Source: Brasenia schreberi
Lineage: Eukaryota > Streptophyta > Magnoliopsida > Nymphaeales > Cabombaceae
NCBI GenBank assembly: GCA_036023115.1
Contig: JAYKKT010000041.1
Location: forward strand, 7,318,001-7,382,000
Direction: 5' to 3'
Length of the DNA: 64,000 nt
The position numbers and the translations under genes were made by a program. Below the pieces are notes generated by a model. It searched no databases and was not told the DNA's origin. It worked only from the letters and a program-made list of their open reading frames with translations. This document shows positions 1 through 10,729 of the stretch, in pieces (positions within the stretch are counted from its first letter, which is position 1; every line of letters begins with the position of its first letter).

Positions 1-2057
1 GCTGGACCAAGAGGCTGCAACCGTGGAGACGCGGGCTCAAGCCAAGAAGGACCGGCTCCAAGAGGTAAACCTAACTCCTAACCTAGCCTAGGTTCGAACC
101 TACCTAACCCTAACTGAACCAACCTAACCCTAACTGAACCCTAACTAGACCTAACCTAACCCCAACCGCCTCAAACCATCCCTAATAAACCCCAAAAACT
201 TCACCCCAGCCGGCCGTTAGCAAACGACGCCTGCCTGAGCAAACGGCGCCTGCCGCGTGCCCCTCTACTGCATATCGCGCCCCTCTAACGCTGTCGCGCG
301 CCCTACGCGTCACTCGAACTCCCTGGCCACGCCACAGCACACCCCACGCCATTACAGCCCGCCAGGCGATCCGATTGCCGTGCCAGGTGCTCGACGCCTC
401 CCTACTGACCTGACCTCCACCCCTTCCAGCAACCTAGGACAGACCCTAGACAACCCCATCTTAGCTGAACCTAAGCTCCCCTAAGGCCCTAACCGTGACC
501 CATAGAACCTCCCTCAAAGCCACTTAGGATAACCCCTCTTGGCTGCCCAAGGTGAACCACGAGCCCAAGTGCAAGCAAGTTGAACATGGACCAGCTATTT
601 GTAAGTGTCTAAACTCGGTCTATTACATTAACTTGCTTTATATTCAATTAAATTTTGATACGGGGTTATAGTAAGGGAGCTTTATCTCCCCCCGATTATA
701 ATAACGTGGTTTGACACACCCACACACACGTGCACTTGAGCCTTTCTCCTCTTAGTTGCACACTTTTTGCACACACACGGGCCTTGACAGTCCCTAAGAT
801 ATAGTTCTATTTATATATATTCAGCTGCGTGGGTTCATATTCAAGTTGTGTGCGTTGTCTATCAATTCCACACTCACACACATTGAGCTTTCGCTCTTAC
901 TCCCAAGACCCTAGGAAGGGCCATATTGCAATTTCATTTGGGGTGTTTTAATTCAAGTTGTGTGCGTGGTCTTTCAATTTCCACACTCACACACATTGAG
1001 CTTTCGCTCTTACTCCCAAGACCCTAGTAAGGGCCGTATTGCAATTTTATTTGGGGTGTTTTAATTCAAGTTGTGTGCGTGGTCTTTCAATTCCACACAC
1101 ACACATTGAGCTTTCGCTCTTACTCCCAAGACCCTAGTAAGGGCCATATTACAATTTTATTTGGGTGTTTCATTCAAGTTGTGTGCGTGGTCTTTCAATT
1201 CTACACTCATACACATTGAGCTTTTGCCCTTACTCCCAAGACCTTAGTAAAGGCTATATTGCAATTATATTTGGGTTTTACATTTCAAGTCATGTGAGTT
1301 GTCTTTCCATATACACACAACACCCACGCACACGTTGACGACCTTCGGGCCCATATATATTATAAGTATTTTCCTTCGGCTATATCTTTAAGATTTAGGT
1401 TTTAAGGTTCAGTTGTATGCGTAGTCTTTCCATATATACACGACACACACTTGCACAATCGAGCCTTTCCGCTCTTAAGATATAGCCCTATTTCCCTTTT
1501 GCAATTTTCCTTTTACTATTTACATTACGCAATTTCCCTTAAGCATTGTCTTTCAATTTCGGGGTTTCCCTTGGAGTTGTGTGAGTTGCATTGCATACTC
1601 GTCATACTCGAGCTAGAGTGCATACCTGCATCAAAGCAAATCCCGAATCAATCGTGCAAACACGCCAAGACTTAGGCTATTTCGATGCACGCACATCGTT
1701 CTTAAGTAGATTAAAATTGAAAGACTTAGGGTCGTCCAACCCTTGTAAAATCAAAATCGCCCAAGTGCATGGTTTTCAAAAGGTTTTAAAACACTTCTTC
1801 ATTCAAAATATATTTTGAGTTAAACTTGTTTCAAAACGAAGTCTCTAAGTGTACAGACTGACCCTTGCGCATCGGTGCAAGAAGGTCTATGACGTAAAGA
1901 TCCCGCTTGCCTACAATCGCCTTCAAAAAGTCAGATTATTTCAAAACATACTTTGCTAGTTAAAGTAAACTAGCTGGCACGCCCATAAAGCGAAGTAGAT
2001 TGCGAAAAGGTTCACTTCAGGCCTAAGAACCAGAAGTAGGAATTTTCGGTGTCTACA
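1..2057 (+). repeat. Element A left LTR, 3' part, inverted relative to its element
   Basis: This is the 3' two thirds of a gypsy LTR, cut by the window start. It ends in TGTCTACA at 2050-2057 and is followed by GAATTTG, the bases that follow the 5' LTR in this family. It matches the reverse complement of 7071-9163 along its whole length, so the two LTRs of element A point towards each other. It contains degenerate CCTAA-rich sequence (70-190), a C-rich stretch (190-480) and a tandem hairpin-bearing array (about 830-1480). Short reading frames in it have no family support. Confidence 0.85.
830..1480 (+). repeat. Tandem array of about 110-bp units in the element A left LTR
   Basis: Units of about 110-113 bp repeat here. 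Each has a GTGTG-rich start, a CACAC-rich segment, the core GAGC-TTTC-GCTC (885-896, then starting at 998 and 1108) and a CCCTAGTAAGGG-type hairpin. The unit at 1218 has a degraded right arm. A further core at 1461-1474 keeps the stem around a different loop. The matching array in the other LTR lies near 7660-8400 in reverse orientation. Confidence 0.8.
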
Positions 2058-2067
2058 GAATTTGATG

Positions 2068-2100
2068 CCCCTCTTTGGCATTATCCAAATATATTTGGAT
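2068..2100 (-). other. Polypurine tract and adjoining palindrome of element A
   Basis: On the minus strand AAAGAGGGG (2068-2076) matches the polypurine tracts of B and C. Just upstream in that direction is a perfect 18-nt palindrome, ATCCAAATATATTTGGAT (2083-2100). In a normal element the LTR would follow as TGTAAACACC. Here CAAATTC and an inverted LTR follow instead. Confidence 0.75.
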
Positions 2101-2289
2101 AATGGAAAAGGAGAAACACCCCATTTTGGTTTTTCTCTCAAATTTTCTCGAAAATACACCATTTATTTCGCAAAAACCCTGTTTTCTTTTTCCACAGGTA
2201 GGGATTTTTAGCAAAAGGGGGCTTTTCCTAGCTATTTCCTTATATGTATGATAATGCAAGAACGACTCTTTGAATGCATGCATGAGAAA

Positions 2290-2460
2290 ATTTTTATTTT
2301 TGGGTTTTGAGCCCGAATAGAGTCTTTTGAGGCTGGCTGCTCCGAGCAGGTTTTTACCCATGTCTTCTTGACATTTTTCGGGTTTTCAAGCTTTAGAGAG
2401 AGCCTTTTGAGGCTGTCTGCTCTAAGCAGGTTGTACCCTTGTCTTTTTGACATTCGTGGG
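2290..2460. repeat. Two-copy tandem repeat in element A
   Basis: Two diverged copies of an approximately 80-bp unit lie head to tail. Both contain CTTTTGAGGCTG followed by GAGCAGG or AAGCAGG, and end in a form of TTGACATT. They lie in the 3' untranslated part of element A. No function is visible. Confidence 0.7.
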
Positions 2461-2889
2461 GTTTTCGAAAATTTCTTTTTGAAAAGGAACTCCTTTTAAT
2501 TTGTATCGAAAAGGACTTCCATTTTTCATACTTCCCTTCATTCGAGTTTCAATACCTGCTACTTAGTAGAGGTTTTTGGGTAGGAAAACTTGGAAAACAT
2601 TTCAAAGTTCAATTTCCTACAAAATAGAGTCGAGTTCTCAAACAAAATGAAATCCAAATAAGCCGATTTTATTCGTACTTTAGTATTTTCGCAAATTTGA
2701 GTCTTTTTCCTCGGGGATAAGCCGTAGGGATATGGGAAAGAGATACCACGGTTCCTTCTGAAGCGTCCCATGGTTTTAGGCAAAGAATCGAAAAATCGCT
2801 CTTTAGAGCTTTGGTTTTTTGTTTCTTTTTTCACAGAGGGTCTCCTTTTGGGAGTATTTTTTCATTAATCCCTCTTTTCTTTAAAGGAG

Positions 2890-3062
2890 AGCAGCTCTTT
2901 GGAGGAGTTTTTGTATTCCCTGTTTATGAACGGAAGACCTCTTTGGGAGGAGTGTTTTTATATCTCCTTTTTGAACTAGAAGACCTCTTTCGGAGGAGTT
3001 TTTGTATTCCCTATTTATGAAGGGAAGACCACTTTCGGAGGAGTTTTTGTATTCTCGTTTTT
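2890..3062. repeat. Minisatellite of about 46 bp in element A
   Basis: Three and a half units of about 46 bp, each with a form of CTTTGGGAGGAGTTTTTGTAT and AGGGAAGACC, lie in the 3' untranslated region. The aligned regions of B (near 46.4 kb) and C (near 39.7 kb) lack this array, so it grew in the A lineage. Confidence 0.75.
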
Positions 3063-3489
3063 TTCTTTTGAACACAGCCAATTTTCCTTTTCAGAGAGAA
3101 AGTAGGATGGAGAAAGGCTTATCCCTTTGGTTACTCGATTCAAACGAGATCGTCCTATTTCTTAATAGCATCTGCTATTCGAAAATATTTTGATATTTTG
3201 AACAAGGCTTAATCTTGTAAGCCAGGGTTCCTTGAAATATCGCCAATCCATTTTTGGAAGACTCTACTTTTCAAAAAGTATAAATTCCTCCATTCAGGGT
3301 TATACAATCTACTTCGATCCTTCTTTCAAGAAGTTTCAAAGGAGTTCGATTTGTGCAAATCTTTTTGAAAAAGAGTTTTAACATAAACCCTTTTGAATAT
3401 TCGGGCATTTTCAGGGTTTTGCTAATTTCTATCCACAATATCAACAAATTTCCGATTTTTGTTGCCCTTTTGAAGACATGGGGACATTC

Positions 3490-3801
3490 CTACTCGAGTT
3501 TGCCACCCTTTTGGGCTTTCTTCGGGGTGATATGATGCATGCTATGCACTCCATGTGATTTAAAATGAAAATACATGTTTTTATGCAACGATGAACATAT
3601 GAAATGTATCTCACAAATCGTGAAGGAGATGCATTCGTTTATCCATGGAAAGTGTCTAGGGGCTGTATTTAAAAATGCCCCTAGCTTTATGGGAATTTCG
3701 CATGGCCATATGGTGAAGGGCCATGGCTTTTCAAAAGGATTTTGGATGGACAATGGTATGTTCATGTCCATGCGCTTCCATGGTTTTTCTAACATGATCA
3801 T
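3490..3801 (-). pseudogene. Integrase remnant of element A
   Basis: The minus-strand translation keeps a recognisable patch, PWPFTIW followed by GAFLNTAP, that aligns with the first catalytic aspartate region of the intact element C integrase (PWPFTMWAFDIVGP near 38.4 kb). The catalytic aspartate and the rest of the DDE core are lost. This is a fossil fragment that fixes the pol orientation. Confidence 0.55.
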
Positions 3802-4599
3802 GATACTTTTTGCTCAAGGATGGAAAACACAACCAGCCCTAAGTGATCTTCATGGCCATCATGTTTGATTTCGACATGGTCTCCATATTTCATCGTGAGA
3901 TTCATGTTCTTTGTCCCAACACAATCAAGGTTTTCATATAAACCCGAAGTTTGAGAATCCTTCTTTTCAAAGTTGTACGTAGGGTTAAAATTTTTGAAAT
4001 TTTGATTCCTTTTGAGAAAGCAATTTTGGGAAATCCTCCCTTTCTATATGAAGATGGTTTTATACCAGCCCTTTTATTCAAAATATGTTTTCCATACTTG
4101 GTTTTGGTCAAGCATGGTTTTTGGAATTCATTTTGAAGATGCATGCCTTCATGGGCATTTAATCGAGTATGGGAAATGTGTCTCAAAGAGGCACTTTAGC
4201 CACATGATGTAGGGCTTGTCCCTTAATGGAGTTTTAAACTCATACTCCATTTGAAAAGGGCTGCCATCTATCTTGCCTATCTGTTTAAGATAGGTTTTTT
4301 AAATGAGTGCTTTAATGAACATCATTCTCTTTTCAGGCTAGGGGAGATGATGTCTCAAAATTTGGAGGCCTACAGCAAGGCCAAGCACGATTCTTCTCTT
4401 GGCTTAGTGATTCCTTTCACATGCCAATAGAGTTTTCGAAAATGTATGGCACATTTGGATGAATACCATCTTCATTTTGATCGGATCAAGCACACAATGC
4501 ACAAATTGTAATGCTTAGGAGGTTTTTATCAAAAGAATTTTGAAAGGTTTTTGTGAAATGCTAACCCTTTTTCAAGATTCTCATTTCCCTTTTGAAATT

Positions 4600-4715
4600 T
4601 GCCTTGAAGGTGTCGGATTTGATTCGTATGGAGACATGCCTATGATGGCCCGATACTTAGGGGGTCGACTTTCATTGCCCCTTTGGTTTTTCAAAACCCT
4701 GAATTCGAGTTCTAG
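4600..4715 (-). pseudogene. Reverse transcriptase remnant of element A
   Basis: The reverse complement matches the segment of element C just after the RT palm, where C encodes QRGIEVDPSKCRAIIDM (near 36.8 kb). AAAGTCGACCCC and GGGCCATCATAG are almost unchanged while flanking sequence is scrambled. No YVDD box is readable in A. This is a degraded pol fragment. Confidence 0.6.
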
Positions 4716-5209
4716 GATGATGTCTAGACTCGATGCATATGAATGATTTCAAAGTGTAATGCATGATGCTTATGCACACTATGGGTTAAACTCATTTCTA
4801 AAAATCCCCAATTTTTCATAAGTCAAGGATTTTGCGAAGTTTAGGAAGCTTGAAGGTGTTTATTCCTCATTACTTTGGTGATTCTCGAGCTTTTCATTTT
4901 GAAAAAGCTCTAGGCAAAAGGATGGATAGGACCAGCTTTTTGGATACTTGGGTTCTTGGAGTATATACAATTTTCGAAAAAGCTTTTTACAATTTTCGAA
5001 AATGGGCTTTGTACATGGCCAAAGGCTTTTGAAACAAAATTTCTTTTTGGAATTTTCGTTTTTCCAAATGTTTTTTGAGATTTTGAGGGTTTTCAATTTT
5101 TTTGGTCTTTTTCAAAAGTAGAAATCTTCCATTGAACCTTCAAAGAAAACATTCATGAATCAGAATCTAATCAGATAGGTCTAAGACATGGGTTTCGATT
5201 TTAGAGGTT

Positions 5210-5650
5210 CTATAGGGCACCCTTGACCCAGATGGTCTTAGGTGGCGGCTTTGGGGGTATGAGTGGGCTGTAGCCCAGTTCCCTATTGGTTCTAGGTAGG
5301 ACAGGTTCAAGCCTACCTTGGTTTCGGGTTTCTAGGCCCGCGTAGGGTTTATATCCCATATTCAGAATCATGTTCCAAGACTTTTTGCTTTTCGAAAAGT
5401 TTTGGTATAAATCATGGTCTTGGAACATGGAATCGTCCATGTCGGGGATATATACCCTTTTGGATATTGGGAGTTTGGATTCAGGGGTGATGGAAGACTT
5501 GGGCTTCCATACATCTCTGTTTTGGGGGATATATCTTTCAAGGGAAACCAGGCTTGGTCCCTCGAGAGATTTTGGATTTTTTAGGATGGTGGAAAACTCG
5601 GGTTTCCACACAACCTGGGTTTGGGAAACATACCTTTCAAGGGAAGCCAA
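5210..5650 (-). CDS. G-patch-like reading frame of element A
   Basis: This 146-codon frame has copies of a 33-residue repeat at its N-terminus, then a block with DDSMFQDHDLY, KSWNM and LNMGYKPYAGL, and a QGRLEPVLPR stretch ending in a proline-rich tail and WVKGAL. The same block follows the protease in element C (about 35185-35430). Spacing of GY, GL, QG, EP and GY resembles a G-patch, an RNA-binding module known after the protease in some retroelements and in betaretroviruses. Similarity to C here is far better than across A's ruined RT and integrase. The start codon is uncertain because the frame may continue from the repeat region upstream. Confidence 0.5.
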   Translation of the reverse strand: MASLERYVSQTQVVWKPEFSTILKNPKSLEGPSLVSLERYIPQNRDVWKPKSSITPESKLPISKRVYIPDMDDSMFQDHDLYQNFSKSKKSWNMILNMGYKPYAGLETRNQGRLEPVLPRTNRELGYSPLIPPKPPPKTIWVKGAL

Positions 5651-5865
5651 GCTTGGTCCCTCGAAGGATTCTGAATATTTTGAGGTTTTGGAAAACTTAT
5701 GGTTCTAGATAACCCCATTTTGGAAGTTTTTGTCCTCAAGGGAAGCCGTACTTGGTCCCTTGAGAGACTTTGGACTTTTCAGGTTTATGGAAGACTTATA
5801 GTTCCATACAACCTTATTTTGGGAGAAATTTGCTTCAAGGGAAGCCCAGATTGCTCCCTCGAAGT
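5538..5865 (-). repeat. Four tandem 99-bp (33-codon) repeats in element A
   Basis: On the plus strand the motif TCAAGGGAAGCC followed by TTGGTCCCTCGA recurs at about 5538, 5637, 5736 and 5834, a spacing of 98-99 bp. Ninety-nine is divisible by three, so each unit adds 33 residues on the minus strand, of the form ASLER..Q...VWK..S..LK.PKSLEGPS. The array bridges the lysine-rich frame and the G-patch-like frame. Element C has no counterpart. Confidence 0.75.
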
Positions 5866-6765
5866 CTTTGACTTGCTCCCTAGGTTCAACTCGTGGAGCC
5901 CCTAGGGATGGATTTTTTTGTTTCAAAGCCATAGCCTTGGTTCCAAGGCACAAGACTAGGCTCGAAGAAGTGGGTTTTTCTATGGTAGGGTTATGAGCTC
6001 CTAAGATGTCGATGCATGCATTAGGGGTCTCCATGTCTACCTTTTTTTGAACTTCTTTTTGTTTTTGAAATTCATTTGGGTGGTGCGAGATATTTGGCGC
6101 ACCTTGAAAATCCTCAAATTTTGGCACAATTTGTGGGTTTGTGTGTGCATAGGGGTTATCCAATACATTTGATGACCCCATATGAAGAAGAGAGTCTTGA
6201 GAAGGATGGGTTTCAGGCATACCTCTTTGTGGCTTGTCTACCTTTTCAGGGTGAGAGCAGGCCGATTTCTTGGGTAACTCTATTTTAAGCCCCCGGGGTT
6301 ATCCAATACATTTGATGACCCCATATGAAGAAGAGAGTCTTGAGAAGGATGGGTTTCAGGCATACCTCTTTGTGGCTTGTCTACCTTTTCAGGGTGAGAG
6401 CAGGCCGATTTCTTGGGTAACTCTATTTTAAGCCCCCGGGGTTTTACGAGGCGTTTCCTTTCGAAACCTTCCTGTTTTTCACTCTCGTCTTTTTGTAGGG
6501 TATGGGTTTCATGTCCCATAGTGTGTGTGTGCCTAGACTTAGGACTTTCACTTGAATTTTTTGAAATTCCAAAGTTTGATTTTTCAATTTTTTTGTCTTT
6601 TTGAAAGTTTTCAAGATTTTTTTGATTTTTTGAAACAGAACAGTCTGTTTTCGAATTTCCCTTGGATTTTGAAAAGCTTGAATATGTAGGAGTGGATGAC
6701 TCGTCCCTTTTTCGAGATTCGTCTCTAATCTCCAATCCTTCATTGAGTTTGAGATCGGTTTTCAA
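5705..6765 (-). pseudogene. Lysine/serine-rich reading frame of element A, split by a duplication
   Basis: Two minus-strand frames (6280-6765 and 5705-6220) are halves of one longer frame. It is rich in Lys, Ser, Glu and Asn, probably disordered or coiled-coil, and ends in two of the 33-residue repeats. A tandem duplication of 143 bp, not a multiple of three, shifts the frame, so the same MPETHPSQDS peptide occurs in both halves. It lies where gag begins in B and C but shows no gag core. I do not recognise the family. Confidence 0.5.
6152..6437. repeat. Direct tandem duplication of 143 bp
   Basis: 6152-6294 and 6295-6437 are near-identical neighbours, both starting GGGGTT and ending AAGCCCCC. 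The lack of divergence suggests a recent event, later than most decay in element A. It breaks the minus-strand frame by two bases. Confidence 0.9.
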
Positions 6766-7048
6766 TTCATGATCTGTATGTGCCCTATAAGAGCTGCTAT
6801 GTGATCGATGGACTTTAAGCTCCTTGCTTAAAGCATCCGTCTTTTGAAATATTTTTGAAATGTCATCGAGCTCTTTTTGGGCTTTATCTGTTTTGAAAGC
6901 CTATTTCAGTTTACTCAACGAGGATTTTTGTAGCTTTTTATCCATTTTTATGCAATTCTCCTAAGTATGCACGATTTTTTTGAAAAAAACATTTTTTTTC
7001 GAAAATTTTGAGTGTAACTTGTTTGTTTGAACTCTACTTAAGTCCCGG

Positions 7049-7066
7049 GTCCCACCGGGCGTGCAA
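7049..7066 (-). other. Primer-binding site of element A
   Basis: On the minus strand, after the LTR end and a GAAT spacer, comes TTGCACGCCCGGTGGGAC. It matches the B and C sites (TGGCACGCCCGGTGGGAC) except TTG for the usual TGG. I cannot name the primer tRNA from memory with certainty. Confidence 0.75.
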
Positions 7067-7070
7067 ATTC

Positions 7071-9960
7071 TGTAGACACCGAAAATTCCCACTTCTGGTT
7101 CTTAGGCCTGAAGTGAACCTTTTCGCAATCTACTTCGCTTTATGGGCGTGAAAGCTAGTTTACTTTAACTAGCAAAGTATGTTTTGAAATAATCTGAATT
7201 TTTGAAGGCGATTGTAGGCAAGCGGGATCTTTACGTCGCAGACCTTATTGCACCGATGCGCAAGGGTTAGTCTGTATGCTTAGAGACTTCGTTTTGAAAC
7301 AAGTTTAACTCAAAATATATTTTGAATGAAGAAGTGTTTTAAAACCTTTTGAAAACCATACACTTGGGCGATTTTGATTTTACAAGGGTTGGACGACCCT
7401 AAGTCTTTCAATTTTAATCTACTTAAGAACGATGTGCGTGCATCGAAATAGCCTAAGTCTTGGCGTGTTTGCACGATTGATTCGGGATTTGCTTTGATGC
7501 AGGTATGCACTCTAACTCGAGTATGGCGAGTATGCAATGCAACTCACACAACTCCAAGGGAAAACCCGAAATTGAAAGACAATGCTTAAGGGAAATTGTG
7601 TAATGTAAATAGCAAAAGGAAAATTACAAAAGGGAAATAAGGCTATATCTTAAGAGCGGAAAGGCTCAATTGTGAAAGTGTGTGTCGTGTATATATGGAA
7701 AGACTACGCACACAGCTGAACCTTAAAACCCAAATCTTAAAGACATAGCCGAAGGGAAATACTTATAATATATATGGGCCCGAAGGTCGTCAATGTGTGC
7801 ATGGGTGTTGTGTGTATATGGAAAGACAACTCACATGACTTGAAATGTAAAACCCAAATATAATTGCAATATGGCCTTTAATAGGGTCTTGGGAGTAAGG
7901 GCAAAAGCTCAATGTGTGTGAGTGTAGAATTGAAAGACCACGTACACAACTTGAATGAAACACCCAAATAAAATTGCAATATGGCCCTTACTAGGGTCTT
8001 GGGAGTAAGAGCGAAAGCTCAATGTGTGTGAGTGTGGAATTGAAAGACCACGCACACAACTTGAATTAAAACACCCCAAATAAAATTGCAATACGGCCCT
8101 TACTAGGGTCTTGGGAGTAAGAGCGAAAGCTCAATGTGTGTGAGTGTGGAAATTGAAAGACCACGCACACAACTTGAATTAAAACACCCCAAATGAAATT
8201 GCAATACGACCCTTACTAGGGTCTTGGGACTAAGAACGAAAGCTCAATGTGTGTGAGTGTGGAATTGAAAGACAACGCACACAACTTGAATATGAACCCA
8301 CGCAGCTGAATATATATAAATAGAACTATATCTTAGGGGCCGTCAAGGCCCGTGTGTGTGCAACTAAGAGCGGAAAGGCTCAAGTGCACGTGTGTGTGGG
8401 TGTGTCAAACCACATTATTACAATCGGGGGGAGACAAAGCTCCTTTACTACAACCCCGTATCAAAATTTAATTGAATATAAAGCAAGCTAATGTAATAGA
8501 CCAAGTTTAGACACTTACAAATAGCTGGTCCATGTTCAACTTGCTTGCACTTGGGCTCGCGGTTCACCTTGGGCAACCAAGAGGGGTTATCCTAAGTGGC
8601 TTTGAGGGAGGTTCTATGGGTCACGGTTAGGGCCTTAGGGGAGCTTAGGTTCCGCCAAGATGGGGCTGTCTAGGGTCTGTCCTAGGTGGCTGGAAGGGGT
8701 GTAGGTCACGACTAGGGTGTAGGTCAGGTCAACAGGGAGGCATCGGGCGCTTGGCGCGGCAATCGGGTCGCCTGGCGGGTTGCAATGGCACGGGGCGCGC
8801 TGTGGTATGGGGCGCATAGTGGCGCTGCCAGGGAGTTTGGGTAACGCGCAGGGCACGTGGCAGCATCAGAGGGGCGCGACAAGCAACAGAGGGGTGCGCG
8901 ACAGACGCTGTTTGCTCATGGCAGGCCGAGGTGAAGTTTTTGGGGTTTGTTAGTGATGGTTTGAGGCGGTTGGGGTTAGGTTAGGTCTAGTTAGGGTTCA
9001 GTTAGGGTTAGGTTGGTTCAGTTAGGATTAGGTTTAGTTGGGGTTAGGTAGGTTCGAACCTAGGCTAGGTTGGGGGTTAGGTTTACCTCTTGGAGCCGGT
9101 CCTTCTTGGCTTGAGCCCACGTCTCCATGGTTGCAGCCTCTTGGTCCAGCCCACCTTGGTTGCAGCCCCTTGGTCTAGACCCACTTAGCCCACATGACTT
9201 GAACCCACCTCACCCAATGAGCTCACACGGCTAGGTCTATCACTCCCTCTCTCTCCTCCCAAATATTTGCATGAACCCTTTACATGGACCCCCTCACCTC
9301 TATTTATAGACATTTGAGGTGGGTCTTGGATTTGGGTTTGGGATTTGGATCCAGACCCAAATCCAAACACTATTTGGTTTTGAATTTTGGATCTCAGATA
9401 TTTTGAGATCCGTATCCGATCTAAACCCATTATTTTTATGGATACGAATCTGGATATTTTGGTTTAGATCTGATCAAATCCAAAGACTATTTGGATCCAA
9501 TCCAAATCCAAACACTACTTGGATCGACCCAAACACTTTTTGGATTGGCCCAAATCCAAACACTATTCATTACATGGATTTGGATCTGGATATTTATGGT
9601 CCAGATCCAAATCAAAATTTCTTCAGACAGTCCTTCTTGGCTTCTCGAGGCGAACGATCTGTGCGGGTACTGGCTTCATCAGCACTCCGTCTAGTGCTGG
9701 GTTTTCTCCAACTTTGTCATACGGACTCCGTCTCGCCGTTTTGGACTCTATTGAGCTTTTCATCAAATGGGCTCTGCTTTCTCTTATTTTGATCAGGGAG
9801 TGGCTTTTGAAGCTCTGGGCTTGAATCCTCTTCTGGCCTAGGGTCTTCTTTTGCCTTCTGTACCTGTTTTCACATTTTAAAATAGGTTGTCATTTTGGCT
9901 CAAACGAGCTTTTTGGTGTTTTTGAGAGTTTTCTAATATAGATGATTTGGGGTGTTTACA
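7071..9960 (-). repeat. Element A right LTR (its 5' LTR), complete
   Basis: On the minus strand this LTR starts TGTAAACACC (9960) and ends TGTCTACA (7071), 2,890 bp. It contains a U3 with many GGAT and ATCC boxes (about 9330-9620), a TATA-like CTATAAATA on the minus strand near 9301-9309, a CCTAA-rich and C-rich segment, and the hairpin array (about 7660-8400). The outer flank is AGCATCACC. The partner target duplication would lie left of the window. Confidence 0.9.
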
Positions 9961-10700
9961 AGCATCACCTACAAGTTATCTGTAATATCATCTTATATTT
10001 AATATTATAGTTAAATATTAACTAATATTAAATTTAAACATTATTTAATATTTAATATTACTAATTATTAAATGTTAAGTTTAATAGTACTAAATTTATA
10101 TTAAATTTTATTTGAATATTTCATTAGCAGGCACATCACCTTCAGGAGACGTTGTTAACAAGCTTGGACTAGCTTGATAGATGACAAAAATTATAGGATA
10201 GTACATCGAAGATTTTAAATCATAGGAACCAAATTGATAAAGTTATAGTGGTGGTTTATGTCTAAGACATGAAACATTCCTACATGTGAAATAGGACAAC
10301 TTTCATGGGTAACTCGATGGAGCCTATGAGGTGGGATGAGTTATCATCGTATTCCGTGATTACAATTGGACTTGGTTCAAGCCTAGATCAGGTACACCAA
10401 TTTGGAAGGCTATGTGGAGATGAAGGATATTTAGACCTCCTCCCCTATCAACCAAGCATTTCTCAAGCGTGTGGTGATTTAATATCACCTCTATGTATAA
10501 GGCTTAGTTATGGGTTGTAGTGGGTTTATCTAACTCATCGTCGGTGAATATGATGGGAGTCTTGGTAAGGATGGGAGAGACCAAGAAGGATTAGGATTAA
10601 GGAGTTATAGAGGTGTTAACCTTGGCTTTATTTAAGATTCCCTTGAAGACTTGCCTATGTTTAGGTAAGATTTGTATCAACTCTAAAATAGACATGCTTA
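9961..10700. other. AT-rich stretch without recognised genes
   Basis: Beyond the LTR, 9990-10115 is made of repeated TTAAATATTA-like words, and the rest is unique-looking AT-rich sequence. A 71-codon frame at 10305-10520 has no recognisable domain. Confidence 0.5.
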
Positions 10701-10729
10701 TGAGAAGTTTTGACAAATATTGTTCTAAA

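Larger units (their letters stand above)
2058..7070 (-). mobile_element. Internal region of element A, a decayed Tat-type gypsy element
   Basis: Read on the minus strand, this runs from the primer-binding site (7049-7066) to the polypurine tract (2068-2076). It lacks recognisable canonical gag and protease. It has a lysine-rich reading frame, an open G-patch-like frame, and only traces of RT and integrase. Its 3' untranslated part (about 2500-3200) aligns with those of elements B and C. It is probably a non-autonomous derivative. Internal duplications at 2290-2460, 2890-3060, 5538-5865 and 6152-6437 show much slippage or unequal exchange. Confidence 0.8.

Noticed and set aside
830..1480. CRISPR-like array
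   Set aside because: Regular 110-bp spacing is present, but whole units are similar with no unique spacers, and this is a plant LTR.
1..9960. Simple pair of tandem elements of the same orientation
   Set aside because: The left LTR matches the right one only as reverse complement, and a single internal region with one primer site and one polypurine tract lies between them.
9990..10115. MITE in the TTAAATATTA-rich stretch
   Set aside because: I could not find matching terminal inverted repeats with a flanking TA or TTA duplication; it looks like low-complexity AT sequence.
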